Shown here: one piece after another, positions 23,787 through 35,450 of the stretch
Numbering within the stretch: the first letter of the stretch is position 1
Layout of the letters: every line of letters begins with the position of its first letter
Source of the DNA: Panonychus citri
Taxonomy: Eukaryota; Arthropoda; Arachnida; Trombidiformes; Tetranychidae
Length of the DNA stretch: 64,000 bases
Reading direction: 5' to 3'
Assembly (NCBI RefSeq): GCF_014898815.1
Contig: NW_026515544.1
Location: 434,001-498,000 of the forward strand
The notes under the pieces: model-generated
What the model saw: only the letters and a program-made list of their open reading frames with translations
Told to the model about the DNA's origin: nothing
The model's database searches: none
Position numbers and translations under genes: made by a program

Positions 23787-25030
23787 GACTTTTCCTAATA
23801 ATCTCGTTTCTCCTCTAAAACTCTAATTAGTTCCAATATCTTGTAAATTTCTCGTTCACATATTTATTAATTAACTTTAATGCAATTCCTAACCTATGAA
23901 AATCTTCAATTTTCATTTCTACTGTCTAAAAATAATTTTATGTATCGCAATAATCGCTACCGAGTTTCTCATCTGTACTATACTGGCTTCCAACTCACAT
24001 TGTCATCTTCATTGTCAATCGATTCTGTTTACAATGGTCAAATTATTCTATCATTTTAAACGATAAAATCGAAAATAAATTGTCTCCTTACCAATAGTCT
24101 AACAATAATGTCGAATTAGTCAATCTTTAAATAAATCAATTAATCGTTAACCTTAAACTATGAAGCATTTTTCGCTTTTATCTAAAACAAGAGTTTAAAG
24201 TATTCGAAGCGAATGCAATTTTTAATTCGTTCTTGAAAGATCTTTTCATATGAATGTTACAAACGAATTTAAATCTAATTCAGTTGCTTGGTGAAAGCAA
24301 TCGGAGAATATTTCCAATATTCATGTATTATTTAATCGAATTCAACATTCTCGATTCGATCACATAACAAATTTCGCTTCATAGATCATCAGCTTTCCTT
24401 TGTTTGGATAATTTGTCCAAAAGCCTTAAAATGATTGATTAGTAATCAGTGACCATCGACAATTAACCCATAGGATCAATATTTTGTTTCCGAACATTTT
24501 ATTTTTTTATTCGTTTGCTTTTACGCTGATAGAGGGAACTAGCGAGATTCAAGAGCAAATTAACAGGAAAGAAGAAACAAAATGGACAGGAACTGTTTAA
24601 ATAAGTTAAAACCATGGAAGGGAGTTTAATGTCGAAAAGTTTATCGCCGAAAAATGGAAATGACCAAAAGATCAGAAAGAAAGGAGATGGGGAGAGAAAA
24701 AGAGAACTTGATTGATATTAATCATAAAGACAGTAAGATAAACAAGGGAGGAGGAAAAGATTTGCAACAAAAGTGCTAAATGTCATTGAGACCAATATTG
24801 ATACATAACCACTGGTTTTGTGAATGTGAATGATTTTGTGATTCAAGATACAGATTACAATAGATACAAAGGATAATAGAGAAAAAAGAAGAGAAGAAAA
24901 AATGAGAAAAAAGGAGAGAAAGAGAAAGGGTAAAGATTTCGAGGGCCGAGACGCGCATCATTCTAGATACCAGAAGTGAACTGATTTGATTAACATGATT
25001 AAATCCAATTAGTGGGTTAAAGTTAGTAAA
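23787..25030. other. Spacer between cuticle gene D and the DnaJ gene
   Basis: Convergent 3' ends meet here. The first 100 bases resemble the 3' flank of the other cuticle copies and then diverge; no R2 copy follows. The part from about 24,500 is purine-rich and probably the DnaJ 3' untranslated region. No gene seen. Confidence 0.5.
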
Positions 25031-26468
25031 TCAGTGAGTTGCACATTGAACTCCAGAACCACCATGACCACCAGGTCCACCTTCATCTTCATCATAATAT
25101 TGCTGCCGTCGTTCACTTCTCATTTGACTGTCCCGTTCAAGATCCAAGTCCATTAAAGTTACATCTTCGACCAGATCACCTGTAGGAAGGTTAACAACGG
25201 GTCGAGGTGGAAGTAGAGGTTCTAACTGAGGTACTAGGGATGGATCTAATTTCTCAGGGAATTTTACATTAAATTGAATAATGAGTCGCCCCTTTTCATA
25301 TGGATTCTTCCAATGAGGCATACCCTCACTCATGATACATTTAATTGCCCCATGTTTAATTACTTCTCCAGGTAAAGATGTGATAACGAGGGTTCTATCA
25401 TCCAAGGTTTTGATTCCCTTTTGCATTCCACAAAGAGCCTCAGTTAATGAAATTTCAAGTACCATAATGAGATCATCACTCGAAGAGCGAGATCTCTTGA
25501 ACGTTGAATGCTCTTGTTCATCTATGATTACAATTAGATCACCAGGTTGGTCGATTCCTGGTTCCATATCACCTTCTCCAGAGAAAACTAACCTTTGACC
25601 ATCTTCCATACCTTTATCAATGTGAACCTCAATAATCTTTTTTGCTTTCACGTATCTTTGACCATCACAAGATTTACATTTATCTTTTGGATTTAATATT
25701 TCACCAGCCCCCGAACAAGTATGACATATAGTTTGTACTTGCTGAACAATATTAGGACCCATTGCTTGCACTCTAACCTGTCTACCAGAACCATGACATT
25801 TTTCACATGTTTCATAACCTTTTTTAGGATCACTTGATCCTCTACCAGCACATTTATCGCAGATAACTTTTTTATTGATGGATAATTTCCTGGTTGTACC
25901 ATTATATAATTGTTCCAAAGAAACAGCTAATTGATATACACAGTCTCTACCCTTTTTAGGACCTTTAGTTGAGAAGAAAAAGAAAGAAAAGGAGACAAAA
26001 GGTTAGAAAGATTAGAAAGATTAAGAGGAAAATTGAAGCCAAATAAAGAGAGAAAGTCAAGGACAGCATGATTTTCAACTCTAAGCATTAGCTCTGCAAC
26101 CAGCCAATCCTGGCACAGAAAAATCGAGCATTTCAAGAAGAAAGGCGAGAATAAAGAGAATACAAACCTTGATGTCGTTGTCTACTTCCACCCATACCAA
26201 AGAACATTTCGAATAAGTCCATAGGAGAAGAGCCACTATGTCCTCCTTCTTTAATAGCTTTCTCACCATATTCGTCGTATAATCTACGTTTTTCTTGGTC
26301 ACTAAGAACCTCGTAGGCTTGACTAATTGCCTTGAATCTTTCTCCTTCATTTGGATTTTTATCTGGATGATATTTCAACGCCAATTTCCTGTAAGCTTTT
26401 TTCAGCTCATCTTGAGTTGCTGTCGGTTTCACACCAAGAACATCGTAATAAGTTGTTTCTTTAACCAT
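25031..26468 (-). CDS. Type I DnaJ/Hsp40 co-chaperone (DNAJA1/DNAJA2-like)
   Basis: Stimulates Hsp70 ATPase activity and delivers unfolded clients, in the cytosol. Two coding exons, 26168-26468 and 25031-25962 (phase 1, intron with GT and AAAG), give about 410 residues, normal for the family. The J domain (about 5-68) has the YHPDKNP motif; a short Gly/Phe-type region follows. The zinc-finger domain has four CxxCxG-type motifs (CDKCAGRG, CEKCHGSG, CHTCSGAG, CKSCDGQR). A client-binding C-terminal domain follows, then a Gly-rich end and the C-terminal CATH, which fits a CaaX-type prenylation site as in DNAJA1/2. A donor at 27096 suggests a 5' untranslated exon, and a heat-shock element lies at 27292-27304. 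The hydrophobic extension read through the intron is not real. Confidence 0.95.
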
Positions 26469-28827
26469 CTTCTAAACGATTTTTCACTAAAAATTTCACG
26501 CCCACAAAAGAAAATAAGAAAAATGAATAAATAATACAAAGATAGCAAATACACAAAGAGTATAGCTAAAACAAAAGTATTAGGTAAATGAGAAGGAAAG
26601 AGCGAGAGAGCAAAAAGGAAATGGAAATAATTAAATCAACAATGGAAAATAGTCTTTCAGATATAAAAAAAAGGCAAAGTAAGTGTTTCGTAAGATATAA
26701 TATTTGCAAGATAAACAATACAAAGTAAAAGAATCAATCACAAGAGATGAACCAAATTAAATGAGACACTAAAAATGAAGATACTTGATGAGGTCGAGGG
26801 TGGAAAAAGGAACATAAAGCATTGAGAAGATTCTTTTTCTTCCTTTTTGGACATTCAAGTACACATATTCTCTAGCGGAAAGCAAGTAAAACTCGAATAT
26901 GAGAGATTAAAAAACACACACACAAAAAGGAACATGGAACTTTGTACAAAGGAAGGTCAGAAAAAAACCAAAATCACTTAGAGTAAAAGATAAAAGGAAG
27001 ACAGAGACAGTGAAAGAGGGAAGAAGAGAGAAAAAAAGCAAGAGAAAGCGAAAGAGAGAAGAAGATGAAAATGGAAAATTAGAGAATCAACTTACCTTTG
27101 TTAGTAATAATAAATAGAGAGAGAGAATACTCAAGATGTTTGTATAAATGATATTCTAAAGGTGATTAGAGGTTGAGGTGATTAATTGGTGATAAACAAT
27201 TGATTCTCTTTTAGTGTTGGTTAACAATTAAAGAAGTAAATTCTATAAATTAAAATGAACCAAAAGACAAATTTTATCTTCACGTTTCTTTTTCTAGAAT
27301 ATTCTTTAAATGCTCGATAGAGACAAAGCTAATCCTCCAAATAGAATCCATGGTAACGTTATTTTCCCACAACATTTAAACCGAACCTCCATTGTTACAT
27401 TTTCATTTTTTTTTCTTTCTTTAAATTTGTTCAACTAATTGATTAATTGTTCTCAATTAACCGTTGATTAAATGGCGAACAATCAAGTGGATTCAGTTGT
27501 TTTCCTTTGTCTGGTTTTCTTTTGGTTCTTCCATCGATAATTTTGATCATCATTCTCCTAATCTTTGTTTACAATTCTCTATAAACGAATGAATTTTTAA
27601 TTCTAATTCTAATTGTTGTTAATTTGTTTCTCTCTCTCAATTAGGCTTATCATCGCCGCATCTTCTTCTCCAAATTTCAATTATGTTTAAACATTGGATG
27701 GAATGGAAAAAAACAAGCCAATTGATTTTTCTTCAGTGAAAATTGAGAACCTCAATTTGAGATGTTCCTATTACTTGATATTATCTCTGTTGGTCAATAT
27801 TGATGATTTATGTTCAACAACATTGATTGTTAATTATCGTATGGGTTTGATTAGTTCTAATTTATTTTGGTATCTTCATTAATCTGTGTTTATCTCTCTA
27901 ATAGAGAGTCTCTACTATATCCTTTCATTTTCTCCCTCCAGTGAATTTATCTATCAACTGATTAATATTATTATCCTTGTTGCTGTTTGTTTCTTTTGGT
28001 TCCACTGCACCGACGAGTTTTTTTTTCCTACTCACAATTTATTAACCAACGTAATTTATTTTCTACGCTATCAAAAGATCAATTCAAAAATTGATGGAGA
28101 TTCTCAGATTATGGTAGATTAATGGTTGCGCGAGATTAGACCTTGAAAGTTATTTCTAACCTTCATTTCATCTACAATCTCTTGCTACTATTTGGTAATC
28201 AAGGTACAATCTCCAATCCACTTCAATGAATTTAATCCGCTTGTACCGAGATTATTGTGCCTCAATCAGATTAATTGTGTAGGATGAGTGGGTTGAATGA
28301 AATAAGTGTCATACTTACAAATTTAAGAATCAAATCAAAAACTTAATCATGTTTTTATTTCAATCAATTAATTCCAATGTAAAAGCAGAGAAATTTTTTT
28401 TTCGTTAACATTTACATTGAACTTCAACTTTGAATTCTAGAAATTAGTAATTTTCAAAGTAAATTCAACAATCATGATCAAATGAAATGTAAATTGAAAT
28501 CAAACAATTAGAATACAAGTTAATTAGTTGGTTGTTCTAAGGAAAATAAAGAGTATGAACAAGATTAGTAAAACTTTCCCTCTTGAAGTTAATACTTCAA
28601 TCGAACTGAATTAATTTTTTTGATTATCAGAACTTTTCTTCTGTTAATCAGTTAATTGTTATCATACATGAAACAAAGTCTAAAGTAAATTAAATGGGAA
28701 TTAAAACAAAATGGCCTCTTTACCAGAGACATCGAAAGGTTTGAAAAGAGGAACAACAATTATCGGTAAAGAGTTTCAATTATATCACATACAATTAGTT
28801 AATTAGTGTTTTTTTTTGATTGATTGA
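26469..28827. other. DnaJ leader intron and spacer to the pseudokinase gene
   Basis: 26469-27096 is purine-rich and probably a 5' leader intron: donor GTAAG right after 27096 and candidate acceptors just before the start codon. 27305-28827 is AT-rich with no convincing coding sequence; short open frames at 27694 and 27886 lack any recognisable content. Confidence 0.45.
27292..27304. promoter_or_regulatory. Perfect heat-shock element upstream of the DnaJ gene
   Basis: Three alternating units with exact spacing, TTC-ta-GAA-ta-TTC, the consensus for heat-shock factor trimers. It lies about 200 bases upstream (for the minus-strand gene) of the proposed untranslated exon ending at 27096. A TATA-like TTTATAGAA (minus) is at about 27241-27252. 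Heat-inducible DnaJ transcription is inferred. Confidence 0.7.
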
Positions 28828-31800
28828 TCAGTACAATTGATTCAATAGCCTTACTCGTATCTGATTGATACATTGAAATAATAGGTTGATATTGGATCGA
28901 GTTAAAAATAACATAAAGTAATAATTGTGAACTGTTTTCTGGCTCATTGATTCAGTTTCGTTTTCATAGTTTAACAAATTGATGAATTTAGTTCGTTGAA
29001 TGTCCAACCAAAGTTCCAGAGTTCCTGGTGATTCAAAATTCCATGGAACTTCAAATAAAATCATCTCACATATCGTTTTGGCGATGGACAGTGTAGATAC
29101 TTTATCGTCGTCCAAAATTTCCTCCAAATAGTTAATAACATCGTCCGATTTAATTAACTTTCGTCTCAAGTTTTTAACCAATAGTTTAACACATTTACAA
29201 AGTGACATTGATGGCGATGAATTTGAATGATCTCGATTGGTGACATTGGAGACATAGTCAAATGGTGGACTGATAAAGTAAATGTTGTTGGTTAATTGTT
29301 TCTTATTACAACATAACATAGTTAATTTTAATTTTTCCTCGTTAATTTCCTCAATTCCATTGGCTTGATAGTATTTGAGTAAACCGATTGCTTGTAAGAT
29401 GATGAAAGCAGCGCTTTTTGAGCTAAGGTTTCCAGTTAATTCGGTAAAATCTTCGTCCAACAAACGATCAAGTGTAAGAATTAAATCAAATTCTGGTTTA
29501 AGAGCGAATAATTTGATATTCTCATCAGAATCAATGAATTGGCCATACTGAAGATCAACCGAAGTCTCAGAACGAACTGAATAAGCCAACGGGGTGACCT
29601 TAAAGTGGAAAATGAACAAAAGAAGAGCAAAAAAGAAAAGCAATTAGTTGATTAGATCTTAATTAGTTTTTATCAATTTACATGCAATCAGTTCAAGGTG
29701 AACAATCACCCTTCCCATTAATTAGATAATAACAATAACTTAATTACGATTCTACCAAGTAAATCATAACTCAATTTAGATTAATACTAAGGTTCATTTG
29801 AATGCGAATGATTTTTACGGTATAAAGACTTGGAACTAACTGAAAAACTAGTTGATTGTTTAACTATCAGCATTTATTATCATATTATTATGATTGCAAT
29901 TAGCTAATACTGTCATCAAGATTATTGGCCCATGTCAAGTAAATTGTTGTTTTGACTGTTTCCATGATTATCTTATTTTTGTCAGAATTTTTTTTTCTTT
30001 GACAAAGAAAAAAAAAGTCAAAGACTTTTAAAAGTCAGTTTAACATTTACACCCAATCACAAGTAAAAAAAACACATCATCAGTTAATTGTGAGCTAAAT
30101 TACACCTTAATCATACACCTCAACTATCAATAATATGAGCCAATAGCTTTTTTATCCAGAACGATAATCATGAAAATCATCACCATTCATGATAATGATT
30201 CAGTTAATCATATATTACAAAGTATTTCATCAGCCATTGACCTAAACAATGTATCATTATGATTGTCAACACAATGGTGATCAACATAACGATTAGATAT
30301 TGTAATTAAGTGTTCATTGATAATTTCGTTTATCACTTGAAGTTATATTGTAATTGTAACATTTTAATTATACTAACCAGAAAATTTGCTGATATTGTTT
30401 CACTTTTGAGATAAGCGTCTTTGTAAATCTTGGCCTCCGATCCAATAAGACGGAAGGACTCATAGAAAAGATCCTTTTTCGATATATTCTTATACGATTG
30501 ATGACAAATTGAATAATTGTGAAGGATTCGGTTAATTGTGTCTACATTATATTTGGCAATAACGGTGTAAGCAGAATCTAAATTAAGATTGGTTAAGATT
30601 AAATCGGATGGTGAAGTTAATTTAGATGTTGATCGAGGTAAAGGTGAGGTTGATGATGATGATGATGATGATGAAATTGATGGTGGTGAAGGTGATGAAA
30701 TATTATGTCCATTGATTGGTGAGCAAACTGGTGAGATGGTTAATTGAGATGATGATCCGTTGATGATTGATTTGTTTGAGGAGGAACCATTTGTTATTGA
30801 TGATGATGGTGATGGTGAGGCAATTGGATTGTAACGATTTAAGGTTGTGCTTTCGGATGAATTGTTTTTTTTATGAGAATTGTTTTGAGCATTAATATCA
30901 CTTGATCGGCTTCTTCGAGCAGGAACAATAGGACGAAAACCATTGGTCGATTTTAATTGTTGTTGTTGTTGTTGAATTAGTAGTTGTTGTTGCTGTGATT
31001 GAGATAAACAAGAGTTTCCACTCAATGAATAGCTACGTTCTCGACCCGTTGAGTAGATTGATTTATTTACTTCGTATGAACCTGATGTTGATGATCGATC
31101 TGGTTCATTAAGATGATATTGATTGTGACCTGGGCTACTTTTCCGTCTATCTAGATCAAACTTGTGTTTCCAAGTTTTACCACTAATTGTTTCTCCATTG
31201 TGTTCCAAATCATTGTCATCCTTGGATAGTTTTAACAATTTTTTCAATGAAAATTTGGTTCCACCGCTACTCTCCTTGTCTTTGTTACCATTGGAGTGGA
31301 AAAGGTTTGATCCATTGGTAACTCCATTGACAATATGTTTCAATCCAGAACTTGGTGGAGGTGGTCGAGGCGGTGGAGCGGGTAAATTTGATCGGCTGAT
31401 AGTGTTATACCTTACAGGTCTATCATAGACTTCATGAAGTGGTGATGAAGCAGAAGACGTTGTTGATGAGGCTGAAGAAGTTGAAGAAGATGATGATGAT
31501 CCTGATGATCCTGATGATCCTGATGGATTAACAGGAGCTTGACGTTTACCTGGATGACGAACTGATTCCAATTCTTGCGCTAATTCAGCAAGACGTAATT
31601 CCCTACTTGATTGGTGCTGATTGTTGTGATTATTTGAATAGTTAACATGATTCCATGTTATTGGATTGAATTCACTTTTTGATTGAACAAACTGATCAAC
31701 CATTGAATCAGTTTGACGATAGTAATCAACCTCATAATGTTTATTGTTACAATTATCAGTGTTAATCATTAAATCAATGCCATTACCGTAAATAGTGTCA

Positions 31801-34439
31801 TCTTCATTGACCTTATTACTTAATGATAATGGTTTACATGGTATTTTGGGTTTTAATGATGATTTCAATGATCTTTCCGGTTTTTTGGGAATCTCAGTCT
31901 TTTCATCGGTATCAAAATTAATTGAATTAATTTTACCCTCAATTTGATTAGTTTGTGAGTTATTTTGATTGTTAATGGTTGTTGAAACATCGATACTTTC
32001 AACAGATCGTTCTTCACTTATATCAGAATCAGAATCATTATCATCATCATAATCATTGATTCTAGTGGTTAAGGTTAATGATACGGATGATGTTAGTACA
32101 GCATCGTTAACTTTATCATCATTATCATCACGATCGTTTTTGTCGTCGGTATCATCATCAGGGATAGAGATAGTTGAATTGGTCGTTGTAATAACATCAT
32201 CAGTGATATCAATTGTTGATGATGAACAATCATCAATATCATCTACAGGATAATCAATTGATTCGGTTTCATCGTTCATTGATTTTACATCTTTTCCATC
32301 AATTTCATTATTTTCATCAGATGATGATGATGATAATTCATTTTCCACCTCATAATTAACTGAAATGGGCGACGATTTATTTATATCAGGAATCATCTCA
32401 TCGATTACCTTGTCATTTGTTTTTGCTGTTGTTTCACTAATTGATTTCATGTTTACACCGGAATCACCGTTTAAATTATCAACGAATTGAGTTGTATTGG
32501 TTATCGGTAAACTGGTAACAATTAGCTGACCATCAGTTAAATCAGTCTTATTGTTGGTGATTTTTAGAGAAACAGATTGACAGTCTGATTTGATTTCATC
32601 AATTTCCTCTGATAACTCGAGGTAATTTGATTTATTTTTCAATGTTGATGTGACATTAACAGTAATTGATTCAGATTTCATTGGAGCAACTGAAACAATT
32701 GGAGTTGATGATAAACTACTTGTGTTGATTGTATTAATAGTAGTAGTTGATGAAATTGAAGGTGTAGTTAATTGTTGTTGAGTTACTTTAATTGTCTCAT
32801 TGTGGTGGTTGATTTTGGCTTGGGAAGTTGATTTTGAATTCAAGGTTCCTCCATTTGTCATACAATTAATTGTAGAGGATGAAAACGATGATGTATCATT
32901 AACTTCATCTTTTTCACTAATAAAATTATTTCCAGCATTTGAAGTAACAAAACAATTATGAGTAATTGTGGAGGTTGATAAATTGTTGCTGTTATTGGTG
33001 GTGGTGGTGTTAAAGGTTGACGACAATTGACCCTGAGATGTTGTAGTTGATGATGAACTGGAGTTAATCCCAGAAGAAGAGTTGACCACAACATTACAAT
33101 TGATTGGTAATGATGAAGGTAAAGTTGATGAACTTTTGTCACCTTTAATTGTATTGTTAATCTGATTCCCGACGCACTTTTTAATATTATCATTAACCTG
33201 TTGGTGATCCTCTTGTTTACCATTTGTTGTTGTTAATTTATTGTTACTTTCCTCCTGACCATTATTATTAACTAAACTACCACCATTACTGTTAATTGTC
33301 ACCTCATCTTCAATCACAGACTTGCCATTGTTGTTGGTATGATTATCTTTGTGTTGGTGATTATTGTTACTATTGTTTGTTGCTGTTGTTGTTGTTGTTG
33401 TAATTGTAGCCATTGATGTTGTTGCAACGGATGTTGATGATGATAACCCGTTGATCCCATTTGTGGTTGTTGTTGTTGTTGTTGGGAAATTGGATCCATT
33501 AGTTAATTTACCACGTTTCTCTTCACCAATTAACTCGGAGACTCTGTTACAGCCAATTAATGTATCATCGTATTCATGTTTCCTGGTTTCTGATTTGAAA
33601 TCACCAATACGAAAAGCGATCCCATTACTTTGATTGTTGATCTGACCAAAGGTTTGAAGGTTTTTGGCATCACGAAGATTAGCACCGATTGAATTAAATC
33701 GGGTATTTAAAGCAGTTAAACGAGAAAATTCCGAATCCTCTTCAGAATAATCATCATCATCTCCTCCTTTGTAATCACAATAATCAAGCTCTTCTTCAGA
33801 CTCTTCATTACCTGAGTCTTCATCATCACAATAACCAATCACAATTGGATCAACTGAAAATTTAACTGACCCTTTTCTTGATTGATCACCTGAATCATTT
33901 TTCACCTTTAAAATACCAACAATTTTGGTTGTTGTTGTAACTATTGGAGCAGAGTTTGATTTGATTACCATGTGTTTACCATGATTAGTACCGTTGATTG
34001 TACTTTTTACCGTTTCAAATAAATCATCTGATTTATCCAAATTACGTTGATTAAGTATGGCAACTTTACCATTAACAATATCCCCATTGGAGACAATATT
34101 ATTTTCACTGTTCATCTCCATGGTGTTGACTGTTGATGTTGTCGTTGGGTTGGTTTTCTTTCGGTTATTATTGTTATAGGAATTACTATTTACATGATTG
34201 TTGACTTTGTTATTAAAACTGTTTGTTGATCCATTAGTTGGTTTTCTTAATTCACTTAGATTGGCCTTGGTTGATTGTAGAGATTGAACTTTACCATTCC
34301 AATCGGTTGAATTGATTAGATTCTTTTGTCCATTGGAAGAGACACAAACATCAACATGATCATTTTCGGGTTTAAAACAATCCGAACAAAGATCTTTCTT
34401 CCAGGCATTTTGCCTAAATGACCGACACACAATGGACAT
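28828..34439 (-). CDS. Long low-complexity protein with a degenerate kinase-like end (PEAK1/Pragmin-type pseudokinase)
   Basis: Two exons, 30379-34439 (ends at CTG, donor GTTAGT; last exon base 30378) and 28828-29598 (acceptor TTTAAG after a long pyrimidine tract), both phase 0, give about 1,610 residues. The N-terminus MSIVCRSFRQNAWKKDLC continues SDCFKPENDH. This C-x-x-F...WK...CxxCFKP arrangement resembles the N-terminus of PEAK1. A disordered Ser/Thr/Asn/Asp-rich middle follows, with poly-Gln, poly-Ser and PAPPPRPPPP (SH3-ligand-like). The C-terminal 320 residues look like the PEAK-family pseudokinase: YTVIAKYNVDTINRIL, then FIILQAIGLLKYYQANGI where kinases have the E-F helices, but EEINEEKLKLT stands in place of HRD, and a final helix GTLELWLDIQRTKF. 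I infer a signalling scaffold without catalysis. The family call is moderate; the splice join is strong. The first start codon is 34439; the frame extends upstream only to a GTG. Confidence 0.72.
29599..30377 (-). other. Intron of the pseudokinase gene
   Basis: Donor GTTAGTATAA at 30377 and acceptor at 29599 preceded by a strong pyrimidine tract (29600-29645). The tract itself is open in frame and would spell a false signal peptide (MLFFFALLLFIFHFK). Read in isolation, exon 2 therefore mimics a secreted 271-residue protein. Confidence 0.8.
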
Positions 34440-35450
34440 AATGTGTGTATGAGTCACAAGGAAGATTAAGAAGAAAAAATTAAAATAAATTCACTTGGAT
34501 TAAGAAAGGAGAAAGTAGTAAACAGAGAAAGCGAGAGAACAAAGAAAAACGTTGATTTGTATTGGCAGAAAAAGCGAGAAAAGAGAGAGAGAGAGAAAAA
34601 ACAACCCAAAGATTTGAAGCTCTCCGAGTGCACAAGCTGATGAGCCGAACCAGCAGATAATTTGAGCTTTAGAATTAGATAAAGATGACAAAAAGAATTG
34701 ACAATTGAACAAGAGTGATGATGATGTTGATCAAGATTAAGATTAATGGTGATGAAGGTGGTAAAGATGATCAATGAACCTGTTGAACGGTGAAAGTTGT
34801 CCCAGCTGAAGACATGAAGTAAAGGTTTGGTGTTTGTCTACCACTCGCTTGTTGTTTATGTGTATCTGTAGATGGATGGAAAACAATTGATGCAGTTAAT
34901 TAGTCTTGGTGGATGATGATGATCAAGAAAAGGGAGTTATTCAAGTGAAAGGGACCGATAAAACTAATGGAACACAAATGATGTAAGAAGAGAGAGAGAA
35001 AAAAAAGAGAGACAAAAACAGGTAAGAAAAAGAAGTAAAAATAACAATAAGAAGCTACAACATGATGACAACTCTAGAAGAGATTAAGAAGAAGGTTAAT
35101 CGAGAGAGATGATGATCAATCTTCATGTTGATGATGACAAAAAGTCAGGAAGATAATCTGAAAGTAAATAAATGAACAAGTAACAAAAAAACTGGTTACA
35201 AATTTTCAGGTTAAAATGAACGAGTTCAACTTTATCGTTGGAGTGTTGGAACAAAAAATGAACTTTATTTTCATCAACAACCTTCAAGCTCTCGGTTGCT
35301 CCCTCGTTCCCATCATCTCCATCATCCTCATCCTCATCTTCATCATCATCTGTCTCTCAATTCACTTCCTCCTCCTATCAGCATCATCTGTTCAATTCGT
35401 CAACACCAATCATTGGAATTAAATTGATCACAAATTGTTGTGTTTCCTCG
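34440..35450. other. 5' flank of the pseudokinase gene
   Basis: Purine-rich leader-like sequence followed by ATC-repeat rich DNA. A 68-codon frame at 35216-35422 (plus) encodes a hydrophobic stretch generated mainly by CATC repeats. I do not support it as a gene. Confidence 0.4.

Noticed and set aside
29599..29643. Signal peptide MLFFFALLLFIFHFK of a secreted protein
   Set aside because: It is the translated polypyrimidine tract of a splice acceptor; the codons behind it continue the upstream kinase-like exon.
35216..35422. 68-codon hydrophobic frame on the plus strand
   Set aside because: Made mostly of CATC/TCATC repeats, which translate to hydrophobic residues in any genome; no other support.
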